A stretch of 64,000 nt of DNA from Aneurinibacillus sp. Ricciae_BoGa-3 (GTDB lineage Bacteria; Bacillota; Bacilli; Aneurinibacillales; Aneurinibacillaceae), in assembly GCF_028421645.1 (NCBI RefSeq), contig NZ_CP116887.1, forward strand, positions 1,676,001-1,740,000, read 5' to 3'. Of the stretch, positions 44,180 to 52,898 are shown piece after piece. The position numbers and the translations under genes were made by a program. Below the pieces are notes generated by a model that worked only from the letters and a program-made list of their open reading frames with translations, was not told the DNA's origin and made no database searches. Positions within the stretch are counted from its first letter, which is position 1. Every line of letters starts with the position of its first letter.

Positions 44180-44764
44180 ATGCAGCAGAAGAAAAAACGC
44201 AAAATTATCATTGTGACGGACGGCGACTGTGTGGCTCGCAGGACTTTGGAAGGGATTGCGCGTAAAATCGGCGGCCAGTGCATATCCCGTGGAGCCGGCA
44301 ACCCTACACCGCTCACTGGGCCTCAGATTGTTTCCCTTATCCGCAAGGCCGAATGCGATCCGGTACTTGTGATGTTTGATGACAACGGAAATGCCCGCAT
44401 GGGAAGGGCAGAGGAGGCTTTGTACCATGTTTCTACCCACCCGGATATTGAAGTGCTTGGGGCTATAGCGGTTGCTTCCCAGACACAGGGAGCGCTTGGC
44501 GTTCAGGTGGACATATGTATCGACCGTTTCGGCAGAGAAGTACGCGGCCAGGTCAACAAAAGCGGCATTGTAATACCTGGTGATACGTGCTGGATAGTCG
44601 GGGATACCGTGGATGTGCTGAATATGCTCAAGCTTCCCTATATTGTTGGAATCGGGGATATCGGAAAAATGCGCGGTAAAGAAGATCGATACAATGGCTG
44701 TCCGGTGACACTTCGGGCGGTCGAAGTGATCCTGGCAAGAAGCGGATATATTCCGCGGATATAA
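44180..44764 (+). CDS. spoVAEA: stage V sporulation protein AEa
   Basis: A 194-residue soluble protein: KIIIVTDGDCVARRTLEGIA at the N-terminus, SRGAGNPTPLTGPQIVSLI, VMFDDNGNARMGRAEEAL and GIGDIGKMRGKED near the C-terminus. This is the SpoVAEa family, found late in the spoVA operon of B. subtilis. GAAAGGA precedes the ATG. Its role in germination is uncertain. In this window it follows spoVAB directly, with spoVAC, spoVAD and spoVAEb absent and no spoVAF before lysA. Confidence 0.9.
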   Translation: MQQKKKRKIIIVTDGDCVARRTLEGIARKIGGQCISRGAGNPTPLTGPQIVSLIRKAECDPVLVMFDDNGNARMGRAEEALYHVSTHPDIEVLGAIAVASQTQGALGVQVDICIDRFGREVRGQVNKSGIVIPGDTCWIVGDTVDVLNMLKLPYIVGIGDIGKMRGKEDRYNGCPVTLRAVEVILARSGYIPRI

Positions 44765-44841
44765 TGTTGTAGAAAACAGCAGAGTATGATAAGGTAGAGG
44801 AAATAAACTTATTCAAAAATTATATCCTCATCTTTAGATGG

Positions 44842-45008
44842 GGTAGAGGCGCGATACGAATTAGTACTTTCCCGGAGCCGGCAGGCAGTGAGGGGAGGGG
44901 AAAGGTCAAATCGCCGAAATTATACAATCCTTTGCGGGGATGTATGATTGGGCCGCGGGCTGAACAAGCAGCGGACTGTCACTGGTAACCCAGTGGTGTG
45001 CTACTCGA
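44842..45008 (+). promoter_or_regulatory. lysine riboswitch (L box) aptamer
   Basis: The leader of lysA has the conserved L-box blocks in order: GTAGAGGCGCG, TTAGTA, CGGAGCCGGCAGGCAGTGA, GGGAAAGGTC, ATCGCCGAAATTATACAATC, GGGCCG, GGACTGTC, the CACTGG/CCAGTG helix and a closing GTGCTACTC that pairs with the first block. It binds lysine and represses lysA. Confidence 0.9.
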
Positions 45009-45037
45009 CGAGATAGAGGTTACGAACCGGACAGCTA

Positions 45038-45081
45038 CAGCAGCAGTTGGCGTAATCATTCGTCACCTGTTGCTTTTTTAT
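45038..45081 (+). terminator. riboswitch-controlled terminator
   Basis: AGCAGCAG pairs with CTGTTGCT (one G-T pair), the stem extending inward through GGCG/CGTC, and TTTTTT follows. It is the expression platform between the lysine aptamer and the lysA start. Confidence 0.8.
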
Positions 45082-45116
45082 TTATTGAATCGGATAGAAC
45101 AAGGAGAGGATACGGC

Positions 45117-46436
45117 ATGTTTTTACACGGAACAAGCAGGATTAACGAATGGGGCCATCTCGAAATTGGAGGCTGTGATACAGTTGAACTTGCGCGCCAG
45201 TATGGTACGCCGCTGTATGTATATGATGAAGCGCTGATCCGGGAGAAATGCCGTTCATATGTGGAAGCATTTAAGAAAACTGGGTTCGACTTTCAGGTAG
45301 CATATGCAAGCAAAGCATTTATGTGTGTAGCCATGTGTGAATTAATTGACGAACTCGGGATGTCGCTGGATGTGGTATCAGGCGGTGAACTATACACCGC
45401 TCTTAAAGCTGGATTTCCGGCCTCCCGCATCCATTTTCACGGCAATAACAAGACGGCTGAAGAGTTGAGTATGGGCCTTGAAGCAGGGATTGGCTGCTTT
45501 GTGGTCGATAATTTTTATGAAATGGAAGTTTTACATGATCTGGCCAGGGAACGGGGACAGCGGGTCTCCATTCTGCTGCGCCTCACACCCGGAATTGAAG
45601 CCCATACGCACGACTATATCTCAACAGGCCAGGATGATTCTAAATTTGGGTTTGGGGTAACAGGCGGGCAGGCGCTTGATGCGGTAAAAAGCGCGCTCGA
45701 TAAGCCCTTCTTCAACCTGCTCGGCATCCATTCCCACATTGGCTCTCAAATATTCGAGACCGTAGGCTTTGTCGGCGCGATTCAGGTGCTGGCCGATTTT
45801 CTAAAGGAAGTCCGTACGGAAACAGGGTATGAAGTGCAGGTGCTCAATGTAGGGGGCGGATTTGGCATTCGTTATACTGAGGGTGATGATCCGCTGCCTT
45901 TGTCTGAATATGTTAACGTGATTACGAATAAGGTGCGGACCCGATTTACAGACATGGACTATCCGCTGCCAGCTATATGGATTGAACCGGGGCGAAGCAT
46001 TGTAGGTGATGCGGGAACCACGCTTTATCGCATTGGATCTATAAAAGAAATACCGGGAATTCGCAAATATGTAGCGGTTGACGGAGGAATGACCGATAAT
46101 ATCCGCCCAGCGCTGTATCAGGCAAAATATGAAGCGATGTTGGCGAATAGAGCAAATGCTGATACAGACGAAGTAGTGTCGATCGCAGGAAAATGCTGCG
46201 AAAGCGGTGATATGCTGATCTGGGACCTCCCGCTTCCTAAGCCGGCTTCCGGTGATTTGCTGGCCGTTTCTTGTACAGGCGCCTATGGATTTGCGATGGC
46301 AAACAACTATAACCGGATACTCCGCCCTGCCGTTGTTTTTGTGAGAGAGGGAGAAGCAAGGATTGTCGTGGAAAGAGAAACATACGAAGATTTAATCAGT
46401 AAGGATCGCGTACGTTCCCGTGCTTTCAGCGGCTAA
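45117..46436 (+). CDS. lysA: diaminopimelate decarboxylase
   Basis: A 439-residue PLP enzyme of fold type III. The PLP lysine is in AYASKAFMCVAM (residue about 63), HFHGNNK near 112, the phosphate-binding glycine loop LNVGGGFGIRY near 245, EPGRSIVGDAG near 285 and the active-site Cys region KCCESGD near 362. It converts meso-diaminopimelate to L-lysine, the last step of the pathway. GGAGAGG precedes the ATG. It is controlled by the lysine riboswitch just upstream and lies after spoVA genes as in B. subtilis. Confidence 0.97.
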   Translation: MFLHGTSRINEWGHLEIGGCDTVELARQYGTPLYVYDEALIREKCRSYVEAFKKTGFDFQVAYASKAFMCVAMCELIDELGMSLDVVSGGELYTALKAGFPASRIHFHGNNKTAEELSMGLEAGIGCFVVDNFYEMEVLHDLARERGQRVSILLRLTPGIEAHTHDYISTGQDDSKFGFGVTGGQALDAVKSALDKPFFNLLGIHSHIGSQIFETVGFVGAIQVLADFLKEVRTETGYEVQVLNVGGGFGIRYTEGDDPLPLSEYVNVITNKVRTRFTDMDYPLPAIWIEPGRSIVGDAGTTLYRIGSIKEIPGIRKYVAVDGGMTDNIRPALYQAKYEAMLANRANADTDEVVSIAGKCCESGDMLIWDLPLPKPASGDLLAVSCTGAYGFAMANNYNRILRPAVVFVREGEARIVVERETYEDLISKDRVRSRAFSG

Positions 46437-46456
46437 TTAAATAATAAGTAAATTCA

Positions 46457-46500
46457 AAAGGCCCGAATCGGAGGTATGCTCCATTTCGGGCCTTCCTTTA
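46457..46500 (+). terminator. terminator between lysA and the HIT gene
   Basis: AAGGCCCGAA pairs with TTCGGGCCTT (GGAGG...CTCC also nested) and is followed by CCTTT. It serves convergent lysA and, possibly, the HIT gene. Confidence 0.82.
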
Positions 46501-46508
46501 TGTATAGG

Positions 46509-46946
46509 TTATCCTTCTTTAATTGCTCCTGCGATGGCGCCGCTAATCTGCTGCAGCTTCTCAGGCGTATACTCACTGTCGTGGACTTCCCAAATGAGGC
46601 CAAACCCATCTTCAACCCCATATCTTGGAATTAAATGCATGTGAAAGTGAAAGACTGTTTGGCCGGCAGCCCGTCCATTATTATTGAGCGTGTTGAGGGC
46701 AGTCGGTTGAAAGACGGTCTGAATAGCACGGGCGATTTTCGGTACAACCGAATAAAGATGGGCAGCGGTTTCAGCCGGCAGCTCAAATAGGTCTTTGTGG
46801 TGATTCTTAGGAATAACAAGGGTATGCCCCTTTGTTACCTGGCTAATGTCCAGGAAAGCCAGTACATGCTCATCTTCATAAACTTTTGCGGATGGAATTT
46901 GACCCTCAATTATTTTGCAGAAAATGCAGTTTGGATCGTGCGCCAT
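46509..46946 (-). CDS. HIT family hydrolase
   Basis: A 145-residue histidine-triad protein. CIFCKIIEGQIPSAKVYED at the start includes the two cysteines of the zinc site, and the catalytic HFHMHLIPR (H-x-H-x-H) is near residue 100. Family members hydrolyse phosphoramidates or dinucleoside polyphosphates such as AMP-lysine or Ap4A. I use ATG 46946, nine bases after GAGAGG; a further ATG three codons upstream overlaps that site. It is convergent to lysA and separate from neighbours. Confidence 0.93.
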   Translation of the reverse strand: MAHDPNCIFCKIIEGQIPSAKVYEDEHVLAFLDISQVTKGHTLVIPKNHHKDLFELPAETAAHLYSVVPKIARAIQTVFQPTALNTLNNNGRAAGQTVFHFHMHLIPRYGVEDGFGLIWEVHDSEYTPEKLQQISGAIAGAIKEG

Positions 46947-47280
46947 ATGTATCATCCTCTCTCACATTTGAATTACCATTATTTTATCATAAATCCGCAG
47001 GGTTTTGCCTATTGAAGCAGCAGTCGCTGTTAATGAGTTCGTGCAAGTAAGGTATAGTCAAAGGAGATGATGAGGTACATTGATATCCTTTTCTTTCCTG
47101 AAAAATCCTTAACCTGTAAATCATACCCTGAAAATGTCATTATGAAACAAAAATATACATTTTCCAGCAATTTTAATACTTTGATAATATTTTCCTCATA
47201 GTTTCGATATATTTTACCAGTAATATGGTTAAAGAACTTGTGAGAGAGAAAGCAAGCTACTTTTTTAGGGAAAGAAAGGG

Positions 47281-48024
47281 ATGAAAGGAAATTTGAATAT
47301 CAAGGGAATTCTCAAGAAATCTTTACTAACTGCAGGGATGGTGTGCGCGATTCCATTAGCTCTAACAGCTACTGCATCCGCCAGCACAACCACATTACAT
47401 ATTGGAAGCAACGGCCCGGCCGTCGAACAACTACAGCAAAACCTTAAAAATTTAGGTTATTATTCATATACGATTGACGGTGATTTTGGTTCAATTACGG
47501 AAGCAGCTGTAAAGCGCCTGCAAAGCGCTAAACATATTACAGCAGATGGAATTGTTGGTCCGAACACAAGGAGATTTTTAGGATCGTTGTCTTCTTCGCG
47601 CACGGTTAAGATATCGTCTTCAAGCTACAATGCGGTGAAATTGAGCACAGCTAAGCCTAGTTCGGTTATCAGTACAGCAAAAAGCCTTCAAGGTGTCCCT
47701 TACAGATGGGGCGGTACAACCGCTTCTGGGTTTGACTGTTCCGGCTACGTAAATTATGTATACAAAAAGAATGGGATAAACCTGCCGCGTACAACCAGTG
47801 AAATGTACTCGCAGAGCCATTCCGTTTCCAATCCACAACCAGGTGATCTTGTATTCTTCAATACAGGCGGCGGTGTAAGCCATGTTGGCGTATACGTAGG
47901 CAATAATGAATTTATTTCAGCTACATCAAGCCATGGTGTAAAAGTAGCAAGTCTGGATAACAGCTACTGGGGCCCCCGGTATATAGGAGCGAAGCGCCCG
48001 AATGCCTGGACTTATTACGCTTAA
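47281..48024 (+). CDS. secreted NlpC/P60 peptidoglycan endopeptidase
   Basis: A 247-residue exported protein. Signal peptide to about residue 36 (ending TASAS), one PG_binding_1 domain (residues about 38-100, IGSNGPAVEQLQQNLKNLGY ... GIVGPNTRRFLG), a Ser/Thr linker, and a C-terminal NlpC/P60 domain with catalytic Cys in ASGFDCSGYV, His in GVSHVGVYVG and a third polar residue near SSHGVKV. It cleaves stem peptides between D-gamma-Glu and diaminopimelate. GAAAGG precedes the ATG. The 325 bases upstream are A+T-rich and gene-free, presumably with promoters for both directions. Confidence 0.93.
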   Translation: MKGNLNIKGILKKSLLTAGMVCAIPLALTATASASTTTLHIGSNGPAVEQLQQNLKNLGYYSYTIDGDFGSITEAAVKRLQSAKHITADGIVGPNTRRFLGSLSSSRTVKISSSSYNAVKLSTAKPSSVISTAKSLQGVPYRWGGTTASGFDCSGYVNYVYKKNGINLPRTTSEMYSQSHSVSNPQPGDLVFFNTGGGVSHVGVYVGNNEFISATSSHGVKVASLDNSYWGPRYIGAKRPNAWTYYA

Positions 48025-48070
48025 TTTTACCCGGGATTTATACGTATTAAACACATAAGTCGAATAGCCA

Positions 48071-48097
48071 AAACCCTGTGTATAACAGGGTTTTTTT
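48071..48097 (+). terminator. terminator after the NlpC/P60 gene
   Basis: AAACCCTG pairs with CAGGGTTT across TGTATAA, then TTTTT. Confidence 0.88.
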
Positions 48098-48230
48098 GCT
48101 ATGTAAGGAACGCATTGACGGGTGAGTAGAAAAGGTTTACATTAATTCTAGTGAAGATGTCACGCACGCCTGCACGATGCATTGGCGAATGACAGAAGCA
48201 GTATTTTGGTTAAACAGAGGTGACAGGCAA

Positions 48231-50483
48231 ATGCGTCATAATTACAAGTTAACCGGTAAGTGGCTGTGCATCGCTGACACAGATAACCAGATGGAAGGAA
48301 AGCTCCAGAACCGGGCGGTTTACCATGCACAAACATTGGATTGGCAGCCGATTCAGGTGCCAGCTCACTGGCAGCAAGCAGGTTTTGAAGGGCACCAGGG
48401 TGTGATGTGGTACCGAACATCGTTTTTTGCCCCGCAGCGAGATCATGACAAAGCGTATTTTCTGAAATTTAAGGGAGTCGATTATTTTTCTGAAAGCTGG
48501 CTCAATGGCGTCTATCTTGGCGCCCATGAGGGAGATTTCGACGCATTCGAATATGTCGTCAGCCAATATTTAAAATTTGATGGTGAAAATGAACTTATCG
48601 TAAAAGTGGAAGCGTATCTGGATGAAAATCCGGAGCGAAAAAATACAATCAAAGGCGGGCTGTACCACTGGGACTGCCTGCCTGTGAAACAGCAAGGGCT
48701 CGAGAACTGCGAGGAAGTTCCGTCCGCCGCAAACGCCCAGTATCCAAGCCCTGTGGTAAATCCGGGCGGAATTTGGCAGGAAGTCTCACTTGAGCAAAGA
48801 CATCTTCATTATATTGAAGAAATCCGGGTTACTTCTTATTTAAAGGATGCCTACACGAAGGCATCGATTTATGCTGACGTTGTCCTCCATAACACGTCGC
48901 TTGATGAGAAGGATTTTGTGTTGAAAGTAAGCCTATTGCCGCATAATTTTATAGGGGAAGTGTTGAATGATACCCCGAGGACGATGGTGCAGCGGCCGGG
49001 CCGGATGACGCATACCTCTGTGCTTTCTATTATGGAGCCCCAATTGTGGTGGAGCAGGGAGCTCGGGAAGGCCAATTTATATAAAGCGGTTGTGGAAGTG
49101 TGGGATCATGAACGCCTTGTGGATGCACGGGAAGAAGTGTTTGGTATCCGAGAGGTTAAGCTGGATGACAAGTGGGGCTTCTACCTGAATGGCAAGCGGC
49201 TCTTTTTAAAAGGGAACAATTATGTATCCGACCAATACTTATCCAATATGGATAGCGAAAAGTATGAGGCGGACGTGCAACTAATGCTCGGCGCTAACAT
49301 GAATATGACCCGGTTGTTTGCCCACGCGGAGAGGAAAGAGTTTTACCGGCTGTGCGACGAAAATGGCCTTTTAATTTTTCAGGATCTTCCGTTTCAATGG
49401 GGGTATCGTTCGGACGGCGAATTTATCAACAGGGCGAATAATCTGGCCCGGCGGTTCGTCAGCATGCTCTATAATCATCCTTCGATTGTATTATGGTGCA
49501 CGCACAGCGAATCGCGCTACCACGATTACAATAAACTTGATTCCGTACTGGTGCAAGCGGTGCAGGATATCGATAGAACCCGGCCTGTCCACAAGAATTC
49601 GGTGCTCGTCGCAGAAGGCGGCCTTCCCGATTATTTTGCCACCATGGATGAGTTCGGCCGCTATATCGCACCAAATTTAAGCGTGCACTGGGTCGGCTGG
49701 TACTGGGGTAAAATCGAGGATGCTGAATATTATAATCCGCTATTTATTACGGAATACGGCTCGCAATCGTTACCTGATGAAGCGTCTATGCGCAAATTTA
49801 TCGGAGATGAGAGCCTGTGGCCGGCCGATTGGGAAACCTGGCGGGCAAAAGGTTTTCAAACCAACATTTATAACCTAATGCTCGGAGAATTTCCGCAGAC
49901 ACTGCAGGAGCTTATCGATCGGACGCAGGACTATCAGGTGGCCTTCTACAAAGAACATACTGAAGCGCTTCGCCGCAAGAAGTACAACAATGTTAATGGT
50001 GTGCTCCAATTCCATTTTGTAAACACCTGGCCTGCTATAGACTGGTCCATCATTGATTATTACCGCAATCCGAAAAAAGCGTACTACGCGGTAGCAAAAG
50101 CGTTTGAGCCCCTTCAGCTTTCTTTTGCGGGACACGCCGAAATCTATGAAACAGCCGGGGTACAGCGCGTGCTAATAGAGTCGTGGCTCGTCAACGACTA
50201 CCACCAAATGATAGAAGGCAAAGAGATCGCCTACCGGCTTATTGCGCAGGACGGAACTGTAGTGGAAGAAAGAAAAGTGTTAGTGCCGCTCATCGCAGAA
50301 GATTCTGCCGTCTGCAGAGATGTACTGAACATAGAAGTGTCGGCCCGTTATGGCAAACTGCATGTTGAGGGTGAGCTTAAGGAGCTGGATGGTACCGTTA
50401 TAACGCGTAATGACAAATGGATTCGCACTCCGCTTGACCGAGAAAGCGTCATTACAGCGCTTAAAGCCAATGTTGGACTGTAA
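48231..50483 (+). CDS. glycoside hydrolase family 2 protein
   Basis: A 750-residue cytoplasmic (no signal peptide) GH2 enzyme: sugar-binding jelly-roll domain (about 1-185, WLNGVYLGAHEGDFDAFEY), immunoglobulin-like domain (about 190-310), TIM barrel (about 315-600) and a C-terminal beta domain. It resembles beta-mannosidase/exo-glucosaminidase relatives. The acid/base candidate is E427 in LWCTHSESRYH, where the usual Asn before Glu is Ser; the nucleophile candidate is E508 in FITEYGSQ. GAGGTGA precedes ATG 48231; an in-frame ATG 54 bases earlier lacks a site. It probably trims imported oligosaccharides. Confidence 0.88.
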   Translation: MRHNYKLTGKWLCIADTDNQMEGKLQNRAVYHAQTLDWQPIQVPAHWQQAGFEGHQGVMWYRTSFFAPQRDHDKAYFLKFKGVDYFSESWLNGVYLGAHEGDFDAFEYVVSQYLKFDGENELIVKVEAYLDENPERKNTIKGGLYHWDCLPVKQQGLENCEEVPSAANAQYPSPVVNPGGIWQEVSLEQRHLHYIEEIRVTSYLKDAYTKASIYADVVLHNTSLDEKDFVLKVSLLPHNFIGEVLNDTPRTMVQRPGRMTHTSVLSIMEPQLWWSRELGKANLYKAVVEVWDHERLVDAREEVFGIREVKLDDKWGFYLNGKRLFLKGNNYVSDQYLSNMDSEKYEADVQLMLGANMNMTRLFAHAERKEFYRLCDENGLLIFQDLPFQWGYRSDGEFINRANNLARRFVSMLYNHPSIVLWCTHSESRYHDYNKLDSVLVQAVQDIDRTRPVHKNSVLVAEGGLPDYFATMDEFGRYIAPNLSVHWVGWYWGKIEDAEYYNPLFITEYGSQSLPDEASMRKFIGDESLWPADWETWRAKGFQTNIYNLMLGEFPQTLQELIDRTQDYQVAFYKEHTEALRRKKYNNVNGVLQFHFVNTWPAIDWSIIDYYRNPKKAYYAVAKAFEPLQLSFAGHAEIYETAGVQRVLIESWLVNDYHQMIEGKEIAYRLIAQDGTVVEERKVLVPLIAEDSAVCRDVLNIEVSARYGKLHVEGELKELDGTVITRNDKWIRTPLDRESVITALKANVGL

Positions 50484-50510
50484 ACAAGTGTTTGGCTTTT
50501 GGTAACAATG

Positions 50511-50557
50511 AAAAAAAAAGATGGGCTTCTTCTGGATACAGAAGCTCATCTTTTTTT
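50511..50557 (+). terminator. terminator after the GH2 gene
   Basis: GATGGGCTTCT pairs with AGAAGCTCATC, flanked by A-run and T-run, so it can work on both strands; it lies between the convergent GH2 and MA-peptidase genes. Confidence 0.88.
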
Positions 50558-50558
50558 G

Positions 50559-50660
50559 GTGGATAGGAAAGAAAGTATATGCTTTCCTATCCACATAAGC
50601 GCAACTAAGGCTGTCGACCTTCGCCTACGGCTGGGCGTCAGCCAAGTTTTCTAATTGCAT
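50559..50660 (+). repeat. double-hairpin element related to the large repeats
   Basis: A 13-bp perfect hairpin (GTGGATAGGAAAG with CTTTCCTATCCAC) is followed by ATAAGCGCAACTAAGGCTG, a second hairpin closed by CAGCCAAGTT, and TTTTCTAAT. The same layout and the motif ATAAGYGCAACTWAGGYTG occur in repeat copies B, C and D, where the first hairpin has a different but equally paired sequence. Confidence 0.6.
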
Positions 50661-50731
50661 TGGAAAGCCTATTGGACTTGGTAATGCTTTTGATGCGTAA
50701 AAGGGGACTGTGGGTTTGAAAACAGCCACGG

Positions 50732-51766
50732 TTATTGAGCGTTTTGGCTGGCAGATAGCGATTTATCAAACTGTTGTTCAAAAGTTTTGATCGGCAGGCC
50801 AAAAGCGTGTAAGAAGCTTTGGTTGACACCCTCAGTTGGAACGTTCTTGAGAAATTCATCCACTTTGGCCGTGCCATACTTCTGGATTAAGCTTTGAACG
50901 GCCTGGTAATCCTCCCACTCCACATTGTATGGGGCGGATAAAATGGCGCTCTCATCAGAAGCAAGAGATACGAGTACACCCTGATCTACAGCCTGCTGTA
51001 AATCAGCGTTGAGGGCATCCTCTTCGCGCTGGGTTTTTGACAGGCTTACCTGCTGCTTAGCTGCCATCCCATTCTGCCAGGCGAGCCCTTCATTTATCCA
51101 CACAGGAAGATTGTCCCCAATTCCCTTCTGGTTGAAAATAGCATGGGTCAACTCATGTGTAAGTACATTGGCCAGTTCTGATTGATCCTGCAGGGCATAC
51201 AGCGGAATCCAGATATCGGTGCCCGCTGTCAGTCCGCCGGTTTCTGATACGATTTTCTTAACTTGGCTGCGGGGAACGCCTGCATTTAGCAACGCAGTTC
51301 CATACGATTGGGGCGATGAGAACAGGACAATATTTGTACTGCTGTCCGGTGCCATTCCAAGCTTTTCTTTTAATGTCGGAACAGAAATCGTTTGAATGGT
51401 CTGGGCGGCAATTTGCAAGTCACTGGACGCTACGCCATTATCGCCCGCGGACAGCCCAACAACGCTGTTTATTTTCTTTGGCTTATGGGTGGTTCTGGGT
51501 GGATGCAGATGCCTAATGCCTAACTGATTGACGGGAAAATCCCCGTTTATCTGATTGAGATCATTAATCAGGCCGGAGAGCGCCTGATTGAGCTGGGCTG
51601 TGTTCCCCTGTGATGCTTCAATTTGCTTAAAATCACGGTCTAGAGCCTGCTGAAGTGAAGTTAAATCGACGACCTGTTCAACAGATTTTATGTTTTGGAG
51701 CGCAGGAGCATTCGTGTAATGGGAGAGGAAGGAGGCGGCAAGCGCACCGATTAGTAAACCGTTCAT
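50732..51766 (-). CDS. membrane-anchored MA-family metallopeptidase
   Basis: A 344-residue protein. An N-terminal hydrophobic stretch (MNGLLIGALAASFLSHY) acts as signal or anchor; a helical region rich in Gln follows (residues 25-80); the peptidase domain has HELTHAIF (H-E-x-x-H, near residue 203) and the downstream glutamate in INEGLAWQNG, the gluzincin arrangement of peptidase MA-like proteins. It probably cleaves cell-surface proteins; the target is unknown. AAAGGA lies nine bases before ATG 51766; the frame is open 250 bases further upstream without a site. Confidence 0.82.
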   Translation of the reverse strand: MNGLLIGALAASFLSHYTNAPALQNIKSVEQVVDLTSLQQALDRDFKQIEASQGNTAQLNQALSGLINDLNQINGDFPVNQLGIRHLHPPRTTHKPKKINSVVGLSAGDNGVASSDLQIAAQTIQTISVPTLKEKLGMAPDSSTNIVLFSSPQSYGTALLNAGVPRSQVKKIVSETGGLTAGTDIWIPLYALQDQSELANVLTHELTHAIFNQKGIGDNLPVWINEGLAWQNGMAAKQQVSLSKTQREEDALNADLQQAVDQGVLVSLASDESAILSAPYNVEWEDYQAVQSLIQKYGTAKVDEFLKNVPTEGVNQSFLHAFGLPIKTFEQQFDKSLSASQNAQ

Positions 51767-52011
51767 ATTTTTTCGTCCTTTCAGGTAAAGTCGCTGCTTC
51801 TGAAAAAAACAGAGAAAAGTAGTTATGTTATGTAAATTATACCATGAATGATACGAAAGATTGATTAAAAAAAGATTAAACAGTAAGCAAACGGGGCACA
51901 CGATGAACAGATCTGTACTTAGGTGTTCATTACTGGTGCAACTTGCAAAAATAAACCCAGAAGCATTGCCAACTGTGGCGGTGGGCACCTTATGAAGACG
52001 GAGGTGAAAAC

Positions 52012-52182
52012 ATGTCAAAACGTGTGAAGTTTAACTTTGGCAGGGATGGATTGCGCAATCAAACCAATCAGGCGACGCCTGGCAAGTTGGATTCCGAGTA
52101 TGCAAGTGAAACGGATACCCAGGCAGTCCGTCTGGCGAGGAAAGATGCGCCTGGTACAGAAGGCGGCAAGAAGGAGTTCTAG
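52012..52182 (+). CDS. gamma-type SASP-like small protein
   Basis: A 56-residue hydrophilic, lysine-rich protein with GGAGGTGA five bases before the ATG. Its centre, LDSEYASETDTQAVRLARKD, resembles the repeat of gamma-type small acid-soluble spore proteins (FGTEFASETDAQQVR in B. subtilis SspE), but only one copy is present and glutamine content is lower. It would be a forespore-made amino acid store or a spore protein of related origin. A strong terminator follows at once. The family link rests on this single motif. Confidence 0.65.
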   Translation: MSKRVKFNFGRDGLRNQTNQATPGKLDSEYASETDTQAVRLARKDAPGTEGGKKEF

Positions 52183-52185
52183 AAG

Positions 52186-52212
52186 GGGGAGCAAATATGC
52201 TCCTCTTTTTTC
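52186..52212 (+). terminator. terminator after the SASP-like gene
   Basis: GGGAGCA pairs with TGCTCCT across AATA and is followed by CTTTTTT. Confidence 0.85.
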
Positions 52213-52277
52213 ATTTCTGGTAAGTTTTATGATAAGATAAAGGCTGTACAATAAAGGGCACTATAGGAGGATATCTA

Positions 52278-52715
52278 ATGGCTAAAAAAGGTTACATACA
52301 GATGCAAAATGGCGAAAAAATTGAGTTTGAACTTTATCCAAACGAAGCCCCAAATACAGTGGCTAACTTTGAAAAATTAGCGAATTCAGGCTTTTACAAT
52401 GGTGTCACGTTCCACCGCGTAATCCCCGGGTTCGTAAGCCAGGGTGGAGACCCGACTGGAACAGGTGCAGGCGGCCCTGGCTATACAATTAAGTGTGAAA
52501 CTGAGGGCAACCCGCATAAGCACGAAGTAGGCAGCCTGTCCATGGCGCATGCAGGTAAGGACACAGGCGGCAGCCAATTCTTTATCGTTCATGAGCCGCA
52601 GCCTCATTTAAATGGTGTGCACACTGTTTTTGGAAAAGTAACGAGCGGCATGGATGCCGTTCGGAAAATGAAAAATGGCGATGTAATGGAGAAAGTTGAA
52701 GTCGTTGACGCGTAG
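52278..52715 (+). CDS. ppiB: peptidyl-prolyl cis-trans isomerase (cyclophilin)
   Basis: A 145-residue cytoplasmic cyclophilin. The catalytic [19 protein letters not shown] includes the arginine that stabilises the twisted bond, and [16 protein letters not shown] and [12 protein letters not shown] complete the active site; the usual Trp of cyclosporin-sensitive forms is His (PHLNG), as in bacterial PpiB. It speeds proline isomerisation during folding. AGGAGG precedes the ATG. ppiB lies downstream of lysA in B. subtilis as well. Confidence 0.96.
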   Translation: MAKKGYIQMQNGEKIEFELYPNEAPNTVANFEKLANSGFYNGVTFHRVIPGFVSQGGDPTGTGAGGPGYTIKCETEGNPHKHEVGSLSMAHAGKDTGGSQFFIVHEPQPHLNGVHTVFGKVTSGMDAVRKMKNGDVMEKVEVVDA

Positions 52716-52755
52716 TCAATAGCTCCTCCTCTCAATTGAATATGGACAACAAGGG

Positions 52756-52784
52756 AAGGCAGCTGCAGAGTGGCTGTCTTTTCT
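52756..52784 (+). terminator. terminator after ppiB
   Basis: AAGGCAGC pairs with GCTGTCTT (one G-T pair), loop of nine bases, then TTC. Confidence 0.65.
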
Positions 52785-52898
52785 GATTGTTTTGGTTATC
52801 ATTTCCTTCACAGAATCGGGATAAATCTACTCGCGCCGCCTGCGATAGGTATGGTAAAATAAGAGGCAGTTTTATGGAGCTGGAAAGGGGCTTTTTTA

